Source: CAZTQN01 sp964615765
Lineage (GTDB): Bacteria > Planctomycetota > Phycisphaerae > Phycisphaerales > UBA1924
Assembly (NCBI GenBank): GCA_964615765.1
Contig: CAZTQN010000001.1
Span: 62,001 to 126,000, forward strand
DNA: 64,000 nt
Direction of reading: 5' to 3'
Shown here: positions 45,072-56,081 of the stretch, piece after piece
How positions within the stretch are numbered: the stretch's first letter is position 1
Layout: each line of letters begins with the position of its first letter
The notes under the pieces: generated by a model
What the model was told of the DNA's origin: nothing
What the model saw: the letters and a program-made list of their open reading frames with translations, nothing else
Database searches by the model: none
Made by a program: the position numbers and the translations under genes

Positions 45072-45374
45072 ATGTCGAGCACGAACGGGCGAGCGGTGCG
45101 GGGCGGTTGGCGGGCGGGATTGATCACGGCCGGTGTCATGGTCGCGGCGGTCGCGGGCGCGAGCGTGCCCGCGTCCGCTGGTGTGCAGCGGCTTGGCGCC
45201 GGCGCGCCGATCGTGCTGGCGCAGGCGGCGGAGCAGCCGTCGCAGCAGCGCTCGACGCGCATCAGCGGCCGCGGCGTGAAGGGCCTGGTCAAGCTCGGCA
45301 TCGGCGCGGTGGTGCTGGTCGGGATGGGCGGGGCGTGGGTGTATCGCAAGGTCACCGGCAGCGACGACGAGTGA
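45072..45374 (+). CDS. Small exported/membrane protein
   Basis: A 100-residue protein. GGAG precedes ATG 45072. The N-terminus is a likely signal peptide (AGLITAGVMVAAVAGASVPASA). A second hydrophobic segment, LVKLGIGAVVLVGMGGAWVY, lies near residues 72-92 and would anchor it. No family is recognised. Confidence 0.65.
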   Translation: MSSTNGRAVRGGWRAGLITAGVMVAAVAGASVPASAGVQRLGAGAPIVLAQAAEQPSQQRSTRISGRGVKGLVKLGIGAVVLVGMGGAWVYRKVTGSDDE

Positions 45375-45527
45375 CCCGCGGCGGCGCGGAACGCGGTGCG
45401 GACCGGGCCGGCGGCGGCCGAGTTTTTGCGTCGGCGGGCCCGGTGGACCGATGCACGCGTGCGGCGTCGGCCGGGCGGTTTAGTCGCCGCGGCGGCAATC
45501 GACGGATCAGCACAGGAGTCTGACGGC

Positions 45528-46133
45528 ATGGCCTTCAACGCGCAGCCCGGTGAGAAGTACACGATCCGCCGCAAGGTGTTCAAGCTGTTCGGCGCGGCGT
45601 TCCACGTGTACGGCCCGCAGGGGCAGGTCATCGCGTACTGCAAGCAGAAGGCCTTCAAACTGCGCGAGGACATCCGGCTGTACACCGACGAGTCCTGCTC
45701 AACGGAACTGCTCGTTATCAAGGCGCGGTCGATCCTGGATTTTTCGACGACGTACGACGTCACGCTGCCGTCGGGCGAGAGCCTGGGCTCCTTGCGGCGC
45801 AAGGGGCTGGCGTCGACGTTCCTGCGCGACGCGTGGCTGGTGTTCAACGCCGAGAACGCGCAGATCGCGGAACTGAAGGAAGACAGCGGCGGGCTGGCGT
45901 TCCTGCGGCGGTTCATCGACCTGGTCGCGCTGCTGGTGCCGCAGCAGTTTCATCTGACCAAGACGTCGGGCCCGAACGCGGGCACGCAGATCGCGAACTT
46001 CCGGACGCACTTCAACTTGTTTGTGTATCGCCTGAGCATCGCGGTCAACGCCGACGACCCGGAAGTGGACGACCTGGTCATCCTCGCGGCGGGCTGCCTG
46101 ATCGCGGCGATCGAAGGGCGGCAGGATGCTTGA
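45528..46133 (+). CDS. LURP-one-related / scramblase-like fold protein
   Basis: A 201-residue protein with ATG 45528 seven bases after AGGAG. It has the LOR-family pattern YTIRRKVFKLFGAAFHVYGP, IAYCKQKAFKLREDIRLY and LLVIKARSILDFSTTYDV, a tubby-like beta barrel. A hydrophobic helix, FLRRFIDLVALLVPQQ, follows. Bacterial members have no established function; lipid binding is suggested for the fold. Confidence 0.75.
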   Translation: MAFNAQPGEKYTIRRKVFKLFGAAFHVYGPQGQVIAYCKQKAFKLREDIRLYTDESCSTELLVIKARSILDFSTTYDVTLPSGESLGSLRRKGLASTFLRDAWLVFNAENAQIAELKEDSGGLAFLRRFIDLVALLVPQQFHLTKTSGPNAGTQIANFRTHFNLFVYRLSIAVNADDPEVDDLVILAAGCLIAAIEGRQDA

Positions 46134-46195
46134 GTAGGGGGTAGAGGTCAGGGGCGAGAGGCGAGGGGCGAGGGGCGGGGGGCGGGGGACAGGAT

Positions 46196-46399
46196 TTAGT
46201 TGGACTTTGGGCCGAGCGGGATGAAGTAAGCCGCGAGGCCGGAGAGGAGCATCGCGCCCGCGATGGGCCAGAACCAGGGGCTGGAGTTGGGGGTGATGAA
46301 CAGGGCGATGAGCAGGCCCGCCGTGATGAACAGCAGGAGCGTGACGGCGACGCGCGCGGGGGTCAGCGGCGGGCGCTCGGGTTGAGGACTGTGGTCCAC
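46196..46399 (-). CDS. Small two-helix membrane protein after the PDH E2 gene
   Basis: A 67-residue protein from GTG 46399 with GGAGG five bases upstream. Two membrane segments, VTLLLFITAGLLIALFI and WPIAGAMLLSGLAAYFI, end in PLGPKSN. It lies downstream of the E2 gene beyond two hairpin repeats, so it may be a separate or read-through cistron. No family is recognised. Confidence 0.6.
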   Translation of the reverse strand: MDHSPQPERPPLTPARVAVTLLLFITAGLLIALFITPNSSPWFWPIAGAMLLSGLAAYFIPLGPKSN

Positions 46400-46413
46400 G
46401 ACCGCCTCCAAGA

Positions 46414-46468
46414 CCCCACGCGGAGCGTGGGGGTACCCAGATGCAAAGCCCCACGCGGAGCGTGGGGG
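46414..46468. repeat. Two copies of a 20-bp inverted-repeat hairpin element
   Basis: CCCCACGCGGAGCGTGGGGG occurs at 46414-46433 and again at 46449-46468, exactly 35 bases apart. Each forms a 7-bp stem (CCCCACG/CGTGGGG). It sits between E2 and the small membrane protein gene. It could attenuate transcription, or be a dispersed element common in such genomes. Confidence 0.75.
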
Positions 46469-46497
46469 TGGGTGGGGGGGACCGGATGCCCGGGCGG

Positions 46498-47982
46498 TTA
46501 CACCAGCAGCGTCGCGGGCTTCTCGAGCAGGTCCTTGACGGTGGCGAGGTACTGCGCGGCCATCGCGCCGTCGATGATGCGGTGGTCGCTGGACATGGTC
46601 ATCTGCATGACGTGCCCGACGGCGAGGCGCTTCTCGCCGGTCTTGGGGTTGGTCTCGACGACGGGCTGCTCGACGGCGGCCCCGACGGCGAGGATGGCGG
46701 CGTTGGGCGGGTTGATGATCGCCGTGAAGTGCTCGACGCCGAACATCCCGAGGTTGGAGATGGTGAACGTCGAGTCGGACATCTCCTCGATCGAGAGGCC
46801 CTTGTTGCGGGCCTTGTCGGCGAGGCGCTTGGACTCGCTGGAGATGACGCGGAGGCCGAGCTGGTCGGCATTGCGGAGCGTGGCCACGACCAGCCCGCCG
46901 CCTTCGCCCCGGTCGTTGATCGGCAGGGCGATGGCGACGCCGATGTTGACCTCGCCGAGGAGTTCGACCGACGGGGCCCCGCCCTGGGCTTCGATCCAGC
47001 GGCTGTTGATGTGCGGGTGCTGGTGCATGGCCAGCGCACACGCGCGGACGAGGAAGTCGTTGACGCTGAGCTTGACGCCCTGGGTGGAGAGCTGTTCGTT
47101 GAGCTGAGCGCGGAGGGCCAGCAGCGCGTCCATGCGGACGGCGGTGGTGACCTGGTAGTGCGGGATCGTGGTCTTGCTCTGCACCAGGCGGCGGGCGATG
47201 GTGGCCCGCATGTTGGAGAGGGCGAGCGTGCGCGGCTGGAGACGGGCGCCGAGCGCGGGCATCGGGGCCGGGGCCAGACGCGTCGCGGCGTTCGGGCTCA
47301 TGCGCGAGCCGGAGGTCGCAGGGGCCTGGGCGGCGCCAGCGGCGAGGGCCGCTTCAACGTCGCGCCGGATGATGCGCCCGCTGGGACCGGAGCCGGCGAT
47401 GCCGGCGAGATTGACGTTGTTCTCCGCGGCGATCTTGCGGGCCAGCGGCGACGCGAAGACGCGCTGGTCGGGGCTGTGGGCCTGGGCCTGACCGGCCGGC
47501 TGATGCGCGGGCTGGGGGGCGGGGTGTACGCCGTTGGCGCCCCCGCCAGCGGGGCGGAAGTCCTGCCCGCGGCGTTCGCCGGCGACGGCGGCCTGCGTGC
47601 CCACGGGCGGGCCCTTGACGCTCTCGGCCTGGCTGGAGCCGGTGGCGGCGTTGCGGGCGCCGCCGGCGGCCTCGCGGCCGGCGTCGGTGCTGGCGGGGGC
47701 GGTGGTGGCTTTGGCGCCGGCCTTCGCGGCGTCCAGGCTCTCGCCCGCTTCGGCCAGCCGCAGGATGATGGTGCCCACCTTGACGGTCGAGCCTTCGGCG
47801 ACGGCGAGGTCGGCGACGGTGCCGTCGTCGAACGTCTGCAGTTCCATCGTCGCCTTGTCGGTCTCGATGTCCGCGACCACGTCGCCGGATTTCACCTTCT
47901 GCCCGGGCTTGACGGCCCAGCGCACGACCGTGCCCTGCTCCATGGTGTCCGACAGACGGGGCATCTTCATCTCGATCGCCAT
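46498..47982 (-). CDS. pdhC: Dihydrolipoamide acetyltransferase, E2 of pyruvate dehydrogenase-type complex
   Basis: A 494-residue protein. ATG 47982 follows AGGAG by six bases. Lipoyl domain at the start (ADIETDKATMEL, Lys about residue 43), a long Ala/Gly/Pro linker, a peripheral-subunit-binding domain at about 165-205 (SPLARKIAAENNVNLAGI, GPSGRIIRRDVEAAL), and an acyltransferase core with the catalytic MSSDHRIIDGAMAAQYL. E2 moves acetyl groups from pyruvate decarboxylation to CoA. Branched-chain or 2-oxoglutarate E2s are possible alternatives, but the E1 beta upstream is pyruvate-type. Confidence 0.9.
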   Translation of the reverse strand: MAIEMKMPRLSDTMEQGTVVRWAVKPGQKVKSGDVVADIETDKATMELQTFDDGTVADLAVAEGSTVKVGTIILRLAEAGESLDAAKAGAKATTAPASTDAGREAAGGARNAATGSSQAESVKGPPVGTQAAVAGERRGQDFRPAGGGANGVHPAPQPAHQPAGQAQAHSPDQRVFASPLARKIAAENNVNLAGIAGSGPSGRIIRRDVEAALAAGAAQAPATSGSRMSPNAATRLAPAPMPALGARLQPRTLALSNMRATIARRLVQSKTTIPHYQVTTAVRMDALLALRAQLNEQLSTQGVKLSVNDFLVRACALAMHQHPHINSRWIEAQGGAPSVELLGEVNIGVAIALPINDRGEGGGLVVATLRNADQLGLRVISSESKRLADKARNKGLSIEEMSDSTFTISNLGMFGVEHFTAIINPPNAAILAVGAAVEQPVVETNPKTGEKRLAVGHVMQMTMSSDHRIIDGAMAAQYLATVKDLLEKPATLLV

Positions 47983-48112
47983 CACGTACTCCTGAATCGC
48001 TCAGCGGCGGGCGCGGCCTGCGTCCCGCGAAGCCCGGGGCAATCCCGAGCGGTGATGGTAGGGGGGCGACCTCCGCGCGTCCGTCCGCGCGGCCCCTCTT
48101 TCCCACGCACGC

Positions 48113-48910
48113 TCAGGGGCTTTGCCGCCCGACGGCGCGGCGGTACAGGTCCAGGTCGTCCGCGAAGCGGCGGAGGATCATGGACCGGGTGTCGTCGTCC
48201 ACCAGCCCGACGGGGCCGGGGCGGAGGTCGCGGGCTTTCAGCACGTCCGAGGGGGTGTCAGTGTGCAGGACGCCGTCGGAGCGGGTGTATTCGGTCGGGT
48301 TGCTCGGTTTGGCGAGATGGGGGAGGGCGGCGGCGGGGATGCCGGCGTCGGCATCGAGGGCGGCGAGGGTGGCGCTCAGACGCTCGATGGGCAGGATCTC
48401 GGCGGGCGTGTGGATGGCGAACCAGCGGGTCTGCGGGCGCCAGTGGACGTCGAGGTGGTCATCGGGCGTGTGGGTGAGGATGTCGACGAACTGGCGGAAG
48501 GTCAGGCCGCGGGTGCCCAGGAGCGTGGTCATCTCGCGCGCGGGGGCGAAGAGGTGGTCATGGTCGCGGATGACGAACTTGTCGACGTACGCCGAGACGA
48601 CCCGGGCGATGGGGTCGCGGACGAAGGCGAGCGTGCGGTCGCTCGCCAGGCGGCGGGACCGCTCGGCGTCGTCGAGGAGTTTGATCGAGTAGCGCGGGCG
48701 GATGTACGTGTGCACGTCCGGGGCCCAGCGGTCTTCGGGGCCCGGGTCAGCATGACCCAGCAACCAGCGCTTGACGGCGGAGCAGCCGGCCTTCGGAATG
48801 GCCCAGACCACCAGCGGCCGCCCGGGGAACGTGTAGACATCGGCCCAGGGGAACAGGGCGTTCTCGGCGGCCTGGCGGTCGGAGAGCGGGAGCGCGGGCA
48901 CCGCGCTCAC
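48113..48910 (-). CDS. Sulfotransferase-like protein between E1 beta and E2
   Basis: A 265-residue protein from GTG 48910. The phosphosulfate-binding elements look intact: VVWAIPKAGCSAVKRWLLG at about 33-52 (5' loop) and FVRDPIARVVSAYVDKF at about 95-112 (3' loop), as in the carbohydrate sulfotransferase (family 2) fold. Such enzymes transfer sulfate from PAPS. It overlaps the E1 beta gene by four bases (GTGA), so it is co-translated with a central-metabolism enzyme for no evident reason. Secreted-polysaccharide sulfation is the likeliest use. Confidence 0.7.
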   Translation of the reverse strand: MSAVPALPLSDRQAAENALFPWADVYTFPGRPLVVWAIPKAGCSAVKRWLLGHADPGPEDRWAPDVHTYIRPRYSIKLLDDAERSRRLASDRTLAFVRDPIARVVSAYVDKFVIRDHDHLFAPAREMTTLLGTRGLTFRQFVDILTHTPDDHLDVHWRPQTRWFAIHTPAEILPIERLSATLAALDADAGIPAAALPHLAKPSNPTEYTRSDGVLHTDTPSDVLKARDLRPGPVGLVDDDTRSMILRRFADDLDLYRRAVGRQSP

Positions 48911-49956
48911 CGGCCCAGCGAGGCCCGGACGGCGGCGATGATCTTGCCCTTGTGCGGCAGGTATTCCGCCTCAAGGTTCTTGGCGTAGGGCGTGGGGACG
49001 TCGTCGGTGTTGACGCGGAGCGGCTGGTGGTCGAGGTAGTCGAAGCCGCGCTCGCACACCTGCGTGATCACTTCGCTCGCGACGCTGGCGAAGGGCCAGC
49101 ACTGGTCGACGACGACGATGCGCCCGGTGCGCTTGAGGCTCTCCATGATGGAGTCGACATCGAGCGGGCGGACGGTGCGCATGTCGAGCACGTCGCACGC
49201 GATGCCGTCCTTGGCCAGTTCGTCCGCCGCGTCGCAGCAGAAGTTCACCGGGCGCCCGAAGGAGACGAGGGTGACGTCGCTGTTGCGCTCGCCGGACCAC
49301 GTGCCGCGGCGGAGGGCGGCGACGCCGAAGGGGATCGCGTAGTCGCCCTCGGGCACCAGGGCCTTGTCGGAGAGCATGCGCTCGGACTCGAGGTTGAAGA
49401 CGGGGTCTTCGTCGCGGATGGCGGTGGTGAGCAGGCCCTTGGCGTCGGCCGGGCAGGAGGGGATGGCGATCTTCAGCCCGGGGACGTTGGAGTACATCGC
49501 CTCGACGGTCCAGGAGTGGGTCGAGCCGAGCTGCCCGCCCGCGCCGTTGTTGCCGCGGAAGACGACCGGGCAGCCCCACTGCCCGCCGGACATGTAGAGC
49601 ATCTTGGGGACGTTGTTGAGGATCTGGTCGGCGGCGACGAGGGAGAAGGACCAGGACATGAACTCGATGATGGGGCGCAGGCCGTACATCGCGGCGCCGA
49701 CGGCGAGCCCGGCGAAGCCGTTCTCGGAGATGGGGGCGTCGATGATGCGCTTGGGCCCGAACTCGTCGAGCATGCCCTGGCTGACCTTGTACGCGCCGTT
49801 GTACTGAGCGACTTCTTCGCCCATGAGGAAGATGCGCGGGTCGCGGCGCATCTCGAGCGTCATCGCGTCGCGGAGCGCCTCGCGGAACTGCATTTCCTTG
49901 GTCGGCGTGCCGTCGGGGATGAGGTGGGACGTGGTCGGGTCGGTGGTTGCGAGCAT
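48907..49956 (-). CDS. pdhB: Pyruvate dehydrogenase E1 component, beta subunit
   Basis: A 349-residue protein from ATG 49956. Typical transketolase-like E1 beta sequence: MQFREALRDAMTLEMRRD, VAQYNGAYKVSQGML, DAPISENGFAGLAVGAAM, FMSWSFSLVAADQILN and DLRTVRPLD-type MRTVRPLDVDSIMES near the end. With E1 alpha it decarboxylates pyruvate and reductively acetylates E2 lipoyl groups. The alpha gene is not in this window. The gene starts an operon with the sulfotransferase-like gene and E2. Confidence 0.92.
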   Translation of the reverse strand: MLATTDPTTSHLIPDGTPTKEMQFREALRDAMTLEMRRDPRIFLMGEEVAQYNGAYKVSQGMLDEFGPKRIIDAPISENGFAGLAVGAAMYGLRPIIEFMSWSFSLVAADQILNNVPKMLYMSGGQWGCPVVFRGNNGAGGQLGSTHSWTVEAMYSNVPGLKIAIPSCPADAKGLLTTAIRDEDPVFNLESERMLSDKALVPEGDYAIPFGVAALRRGTWSGERNSDVTLVSFGRPVNFCCDAADELAKDGIACDVLDMRTVRPLDVDSIMESLKRTGRIVVVDQCWPFASVASEVITQVCERGFDYLDHQPLRVNTDDVPTPYAKNLEAEYLPHKGKIIAAVRASLGR

Positions 49957-50120
49957 CGTGTGCGTGTCCGTTCGGGGCGCGGTTGGCGTCTTGGGGGTAA
50001 GTCTAGGAATGCTGACGGGCCGGGTCAGGCGGTCCGGGTCAGGCGGGCGGGGCGTCGGAGTGGGGGGCGGGGCTGCGGCGGAGAAAGTCGGTCGCCGCTC
50101 GCTCGTAGCGGTCGTTTTCC

Positions 50121-50149
50121 CTGACGATCGGTGGGACGTGTGGTAGACT
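50121..50149 (+). promoter_or_regulatory. Promoter of the zinc-ribbon membrane protein gene
   Basis: CTGACG (50121-50126), 17 bases, TAGACT (50144-50149), about 60 bases before ATG 50211. The position suits a normal leader. Confidence 0.5.
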
Positions 50150-50210
50150 GGGCCCAAGAGACCCGCGTGGGGGTCGGGAAAAGGGGAGGCGGGGAAATGG
50201 GGAGTCGGTC

Positions 50211-50975
50211 ATGGCTGTTGCGCCTCAGCCGGTGAAGTCGTGCGTTGCGTGCGGTGCGGACGTGGGCGGGAAGCCGCGCGTGCGGGACGCGCAGGGGCGG
50301 TACCGCTGCAAGGGGATGTGCGAGACCAAGCCGGTGACGGTGGCGGCGGTGTCGGCGAAGGCGGGCGCCCCGCCGGTGGACGACCTGCTGACGAAGTTGA
50401 TCGACGAGTCGCCGATCTCCAAGGCGACGCCGTGCCCGCAGTGTTCGACGCCGATGCTCCCCAACAGCGTGCTGTGCACCTCGTGCGGGTTCAACACGAC
50501 GACGAACAAGCGGGTGAAGACGGCGATCATCCGTGAGAAGGAGCCGAAGGCGCCCAAGCCCGTGGCGGGCGGCGGTCGGAAGTACGCGGCGTACAGCACG
50601 GACATGCCGTACTTCAAGGCGCTGGGTATGAGCGCGGCCGTGCTGGTGCCGATCGGGATCGTGGGAGGCATGGTCCCTGCGGCGAGTCTGGCCGTGCTGA
50701 TCCTGCTGTCTCTGGTTGGCTTTGCCCTGTGGGTCGGCGCGATTGTGGTCGCGTTCCGCGAGGATCAGACGCTGTGGGGTTGGATCGGCATCAGCTGCAT
50801 CGTGCCAGTTGTCAACGCGATCACCGGGATCGCATTTCTCGTCTATTCCTTCATCCTCGTGCCCAGCAACAAGGCCAAGGCGACTCACCTCTCGATGGTG
50901 GTAGCTTGGATCGCGTACATGACGAGCGCGGTGGTGTCCGGGAACGATCTCATGAAGTCGTTCGGCAACCCGTGA
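50211..50975 (+). CDS. Zinc-ribbon membrane protein
   Basis: A 254-residue protein. The N-terminus has one Cys pair (SCVACGADVG) plus CKGMC, and a second ribbon CPQCSTPMLPNSVLCTSCG near 83-101. Four hydrophobic segments follow from about residue 140 to the end (LVPIGIVGGMVPAASLA, VLILLSLVGFALWVGAIVVA, WIGISCIVPVVNAITGI, MVVAWIAYMTSAVV). Such zinc-ribbon proteins often sense or assist membrane protein assembly, but function is unknown. Confidence 0.7.
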   Translation: MAVAPQPVKSCVACGADVGGKPRVRDAQGRYRCKGMCETKPVTVAAVSAKAGAPPVDDLLTKLIDESPISKATPCPQCSTPMLPNSVLCTSCGFNTTTNKRVKTAIIREKEPKAPKPVAGGGRKYAAYSTDMPYFKALGMSAAVLVPIGIVGGMVPAASLAVLILLSLVGFALWVGAIVVAFREDQTLWGWIGISCIVPVVNAITGIAFLVYSFILVPSNKAKATHLSMVVAWIAYMTSAVVSGNDLMKSFGNP

Positions 50976-50990
50976 CACGGCGCGGCGGAT

Positions 50991-52205
50991 TCAGGCGGGC
51001 TTCGGCTCCTGCTGCGTCAGGCAGTGGATCGCGCCCAGGCCCCAGATGAGGTCGAGGCAGTCGATGCCCACCACGCGGTGGTTGGGCAGGTGGTCTTGCA
51101 GAATCGCCAGGGCGCGGCGCTCGGACTTCTTGTGCCGGAAGGTCGGCACGAGCACTGCGTTGTTGATGAACAGGAAGTTCAGGTAGGTCGCGGGGAGGCG
51201 CTGGCCGTCGTGTTCGATGACGCCGGGCATGGGGATCTCGACGATGCGGAACGGCTCGCCGTCCTGATCGCGGAGTTCCGCGGCCCGGCGCCGGTTGTCT
51301 TCGAGGATCTCGTGGTTGGCGTCTTTGCGGTCGGGCTCGACGGCGATGACGATTGTGCGCGGGTCGAGGAAGCGGGCCAGGTCGTCGATGTGTCCGTCGG
51401 TGTCGTCGCCGACGATTCCTTCGCCGAGCCAGCAGACATGGGACTGCCCGTAGAACTGCTTGAGCGCGGCTTCGACGTCGCGGCGGGACATCTTGGGGTT
51501 GCGGTTGGGGTTGAGCAGGCAGGAGGTGGTCGTGAGCACGGTGCCCAGGCCGTTGAAGTCGACCGCGCCGCCTTCCATGACGATGCGGCGAGAGCGCTTG
51601 CCGTCGACGGTGACGGGCTCGCCCCCGCCGCGGGCGTGCGTGGGCTCGATGAGCGGGAGTTTGAAGTGCTCCGCGATGCGCGCGGGGACGGCGTCGTCGT
51701 CGTTCCAGGGCGGGTACTTGCCGCCCCAGGCGTTGAAGCCCCAATCGACCACGGCGAGCGAGGGCTGCGCGTCCGACGCGGGGCGTTTGCCCGCGTTCTT
51801 GCGCGGCCCGCCGGCGCGCGGCGTGATCCGGTTGCCGTCGACGTGTGCCGGGACGACGAACGCCGGGCCGTGATCGCGGCACCAGGATTCGTTGGTGCGG
51901 ATGTGGAAGAACTCGACGTACTTGCGGACCAGCGGCGCGGGCACGCGGGCCTCGCGTAGGTGCTGGCGGACGATGTGCTCGTAGTTCTCGTTGGGAACGT
52001 TGATGCGGACCTTCTGCCGCCCGTGCACCATGATCGCGTGCATGATGCGGCAGAGGTTGTGGGGGATGGGGTGGTACTTGCCGGGAAAGGAGATGCCCTC
52101 CGGCCGGGGCCAACTGAACCAGACGGCGGACTGGGGGTGGTATTCGGGGGGGAAGGTGAAAAGAGGACGCGGGGAGGGGGGGACGGGGGAACGCGGGGAG
52201 GTCAT
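50991..52205 (-). CDS. aguA: Agmatine deiminase
   Basis: A 404-residue protein. Family motifs: NESWCRDHGPAFVV, WGFNAWGGKYPPWNDDD, MEGGAVDFNGLGTVLTT, DDTDGHIDDLARF and the C-terminal catalytic Cys in LGAIHCLTQQEPKPA. It hydrolyses agmatine to N-carbamoylputrescine and ammonia. ATG 52205 is used; it overlaps the four-helix-bundle gene by four bases. N-carbamoylputrescine amidase, the next step, is encoded upstream on the same strand. Confidence 0.93.
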   Translation of the reverse strand: MTSPRSPVPPSPRPLFTFPPEYHPQSAVWFSWPRPEGISFPGKYHPIPHNLCRIMHAIMVHGRQKVRINVPNENYEHIVRQHLREARVPAPLVRKYVEFFHIRTNESWCRDHGPAFVVPAHVDGNRITPRAGGPRKNAGKRPASDAQPSLAVVDWGFNAWGGKYPPWNDDDAVPARIAEHFKLPLIEPTHARGGGEPVTVDGKRSRRIVMEGGAVDFNGLGTVLTTTSCLLNPNRNPKMSRRDVEAALKQFYGQSHVCWLGEGIVGDDTDGHIDDLARFLDPRTIVIAVEPDRKDANHEILEDNRRRAAELRDQDGEPFRIVEIPMPGVIEHDGQRLPATYLNFLFINNAVLVPTFRHKKSERRALAILQDHLPNHRVVGIDCLDLIWGLGAIHCLTQQEPKPA

Positions 52206-52597
52206 GACTGGGTTCGCTTCCGGATCGTCCACTGCGACGAGTGGTGGGCCATGCTGACCAGCATGGCGATGATGCTGTTGTAGGTGGCGTACAGGGTGCG
52301 TGCGCGAGATCGGTCCAGGTACGAGCACGCGACGCAGAACTCCACGTGGACCTGCGTCTCGGCGGCTTCGCTCTCGGCGTCGGAGAGCTTTGCGATGAAC
52401 GCCGCCTCGTACCGTCGACGGCGCCATGCTTCGCTGATGTTGGCGCACACCGACCGTGATGACCGCCGGATCTGCGACGTCATCCCGAAGCGCTCGTCGA
52501 TCGGGAAGGACTTTGAGAGTTCGAAGAGGTCCATCGCCGCCTCAAAGGCCAACCGATAGACCTCCAGCTCGCGATGGGACCGGATGTTCTTGCTCAT
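52202..52597 (-). CDS. Four-helix-bundle protein (S23/IVP-like)
   Basis: A 131-residue helical protein with the pattern of the four-helix-bundle family first seen in 23S rRNA intervening sequences: RSHRELEVYRLAFEAAMDLF, MTSQIRRSSRSVCANISEAW, FIAKLSDAESEAAETQVHVE. Function is unknown, and it is found as a free-standing gene in many genomes. It overlaps the aguA start by ATGA and lies between aguB and aguA, splitting the agmatine pathway operon. Confidence 0.85.
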   Translation of the reverse strand: MSKNIRSHRELEVYRLAFEAAMDLFELSKSFPIDERFGMTSQIRRSSRSVCANISEAWRRRRYEAAFIAKLSDAESEAAETQVHVEFCVACSYLDRSRARTLYATYNSIIAMLVSMAHHSSQWTIRKRTQS

Positions 52598-52663
52598 CAG
52601 GCAGCTTCCACGGCGTTCCGTCCCCGCGTCCCCCCGTCCCCCGCTCCCCGCGTCACCGCGCCG

Positions 52664-53695
52664 CTACACCCCAAACCTCCTCACCAGCCCCTCGTACGCA
52701 TCAATCCGCCGATCGCGGAGGAACGGCCAGTGGGTGCGGCTGAACTCGACGCGTTCGAGGTCGCAGGGGACGACGAGCACCTGCTGGCGGTTGGTGCTGG
52801 CGCGTTCGATGACCTGGCCGTTGGGGGCGCAGACGAAGCTCTGGCCCCAGAACTCCAGGCCGTCGGGGCTGACGGGCTTGCCGTCCGCGCCGCGGACGAG
52901 TTCGTGCCCGATGCGGTTCGGGGCGCACACCCAGCACCCGTTGGCGACGGCGTGGGCGCGCATGGAGAGTTCCCACGAGTCATGCTGGGCCATGCCGTAC
53001 TCGGCTTTTTCCGACGGGTGCCAGCCGATGGCGGTGGGGTAGAAGAGGATCTCGGCGCCCTGCATCGCGGTCAGGCGGGCGGCTTCCGGGAACCACTGGT
53101 CCCAGCAGATGAGCACGCCGATGGTGGCGTGGCGCGTCTTCCAGGCGCGGAAGCCCAGGTCGCCGGGCGTGAAGTAGAACTTCTCGTAGAACAGCGGGTC
53201 GTCGGGGATGTGCATCTTGCGGTAGAGGCCCATGAGCGAGCCGTCTGCGTCGATGATCGCGGCGGTGTTGTGATACAGGCCGCTGGCGCGCTTCTCGAAG
53301 AGGCTGGCGACGATGACCACGCCGTGCTTCTTCGCGATCTTGCTGAGCGCGTCGGTGCTTGGGCCGGGGATGGATTCGGCGAGGCTGAAGAAGCGGTGGT
53401 CTTCGACCTGGCAGAAGTACTGGCTGGTGAAGAGTTCCTGCGTGCAGATGACCTGCGCGCCGGAGCGGGCGGCTTCTTCGACCAGCGCGACCTGGCGGGC
53501 GCGGTTCTCGCGCGGGTCTTCGACGCAGGCCATCTGCGTGAGCCCGATGTTGACGACGCGTGCCGGCGTGTGGCGGGCCGCGTCGGTGCGTGCGCCGCCG
53601 GCGCCGGCGGTGCGGCCGGAGGCGACCTGGTCGACGTCGCGCGTGCGGCCTGGGCGGGAGGGCTTGGACGGTCGTGATGGAGTTTGGCGGGGCAT
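52664..53695 (-). CDS. aguB: N-carbamoylputrescine amidase
   Basis: A 343-residue nitrilase-superfamily enzyme with the Glu-Lys-Cys triad: CTQELF, GLYRKMHIPDDPLFYEKF and VLICWDQWFPEAARL. The FYFTPGD and HWPFLRDRRIDAY-type ending are typical of AguB. It converts N-carbamoylputrescine to putrescine, CO2 and ammonia. ATG 53695 gives a 40-residue basic, poorly ordered N-terminus before VVNIGLTQMAC; a shorter start is possible. With aguA it makes putrescine from agmatine. Confidence 0.92.
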   Translation of the reverse strand: MPRQTPSRPSKPSRPGRTRDVDQVASGRTAGAGGARTDAARHTPARVVNIGLTQMACVEDPRENRARQVALVEEAARSGAQVICTQELFTSQYFCQVEDHRFFSLAESIPGPSTDALSKIAKKHGVVIVASLFEKRASGLYHNTAAIIDADGSLMGLYRKMHIPDDPLFYEKFYFTPGDLGFRAWKTRHATIGVLICWDQWFPEAARLTAMQGAEILFYPTAIGWHPSEKAEYGMAQHDSWELSMRAHAVANGCWVCAPNRIGHELVRGADGKPVSPDGLEFWGQSFVCAPNGQVIERASTNRQQVLVVPCDLERVEFSRTHWPFLRDRRIDAYEGLVRRFGV

Positions 53696-53748
53696 CGCCG
53701 GTGGTCCTTTCTTGGCGTGGAGCGGGCGATGGTACGAAGCCGGACGCG

Positions 53749-53784
53749 GCAAAAACAGACCGGACCGGCGCGGGGCCGGTCCGG
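53749..53784 (-). terminator. Rho-independent terminator after glutamine synthetase
   Basis: A 10-bp stem, CCGGACCGGC/GCCGGTCCGG (53784-53775 with 53769-53760 read on the - strand), is followed by TCTGTTTTTGCC. It lies 33 bases after the glutamine synthetase stop and before aguB. Confidence 0.88.
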
Positions 53785-53816
53785 GCGAAGAGGTGGTTCA
53801 GTACGTCGCGTACGGC

Positions 53817-56081
<2,265 letters not shown>

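Noticed and set aside
46414..46468. Possible CRISPR repeats
   Set aside because: Only two copies of a 20-bp palindrome with a 15-bp gap; no array and no cas genes.
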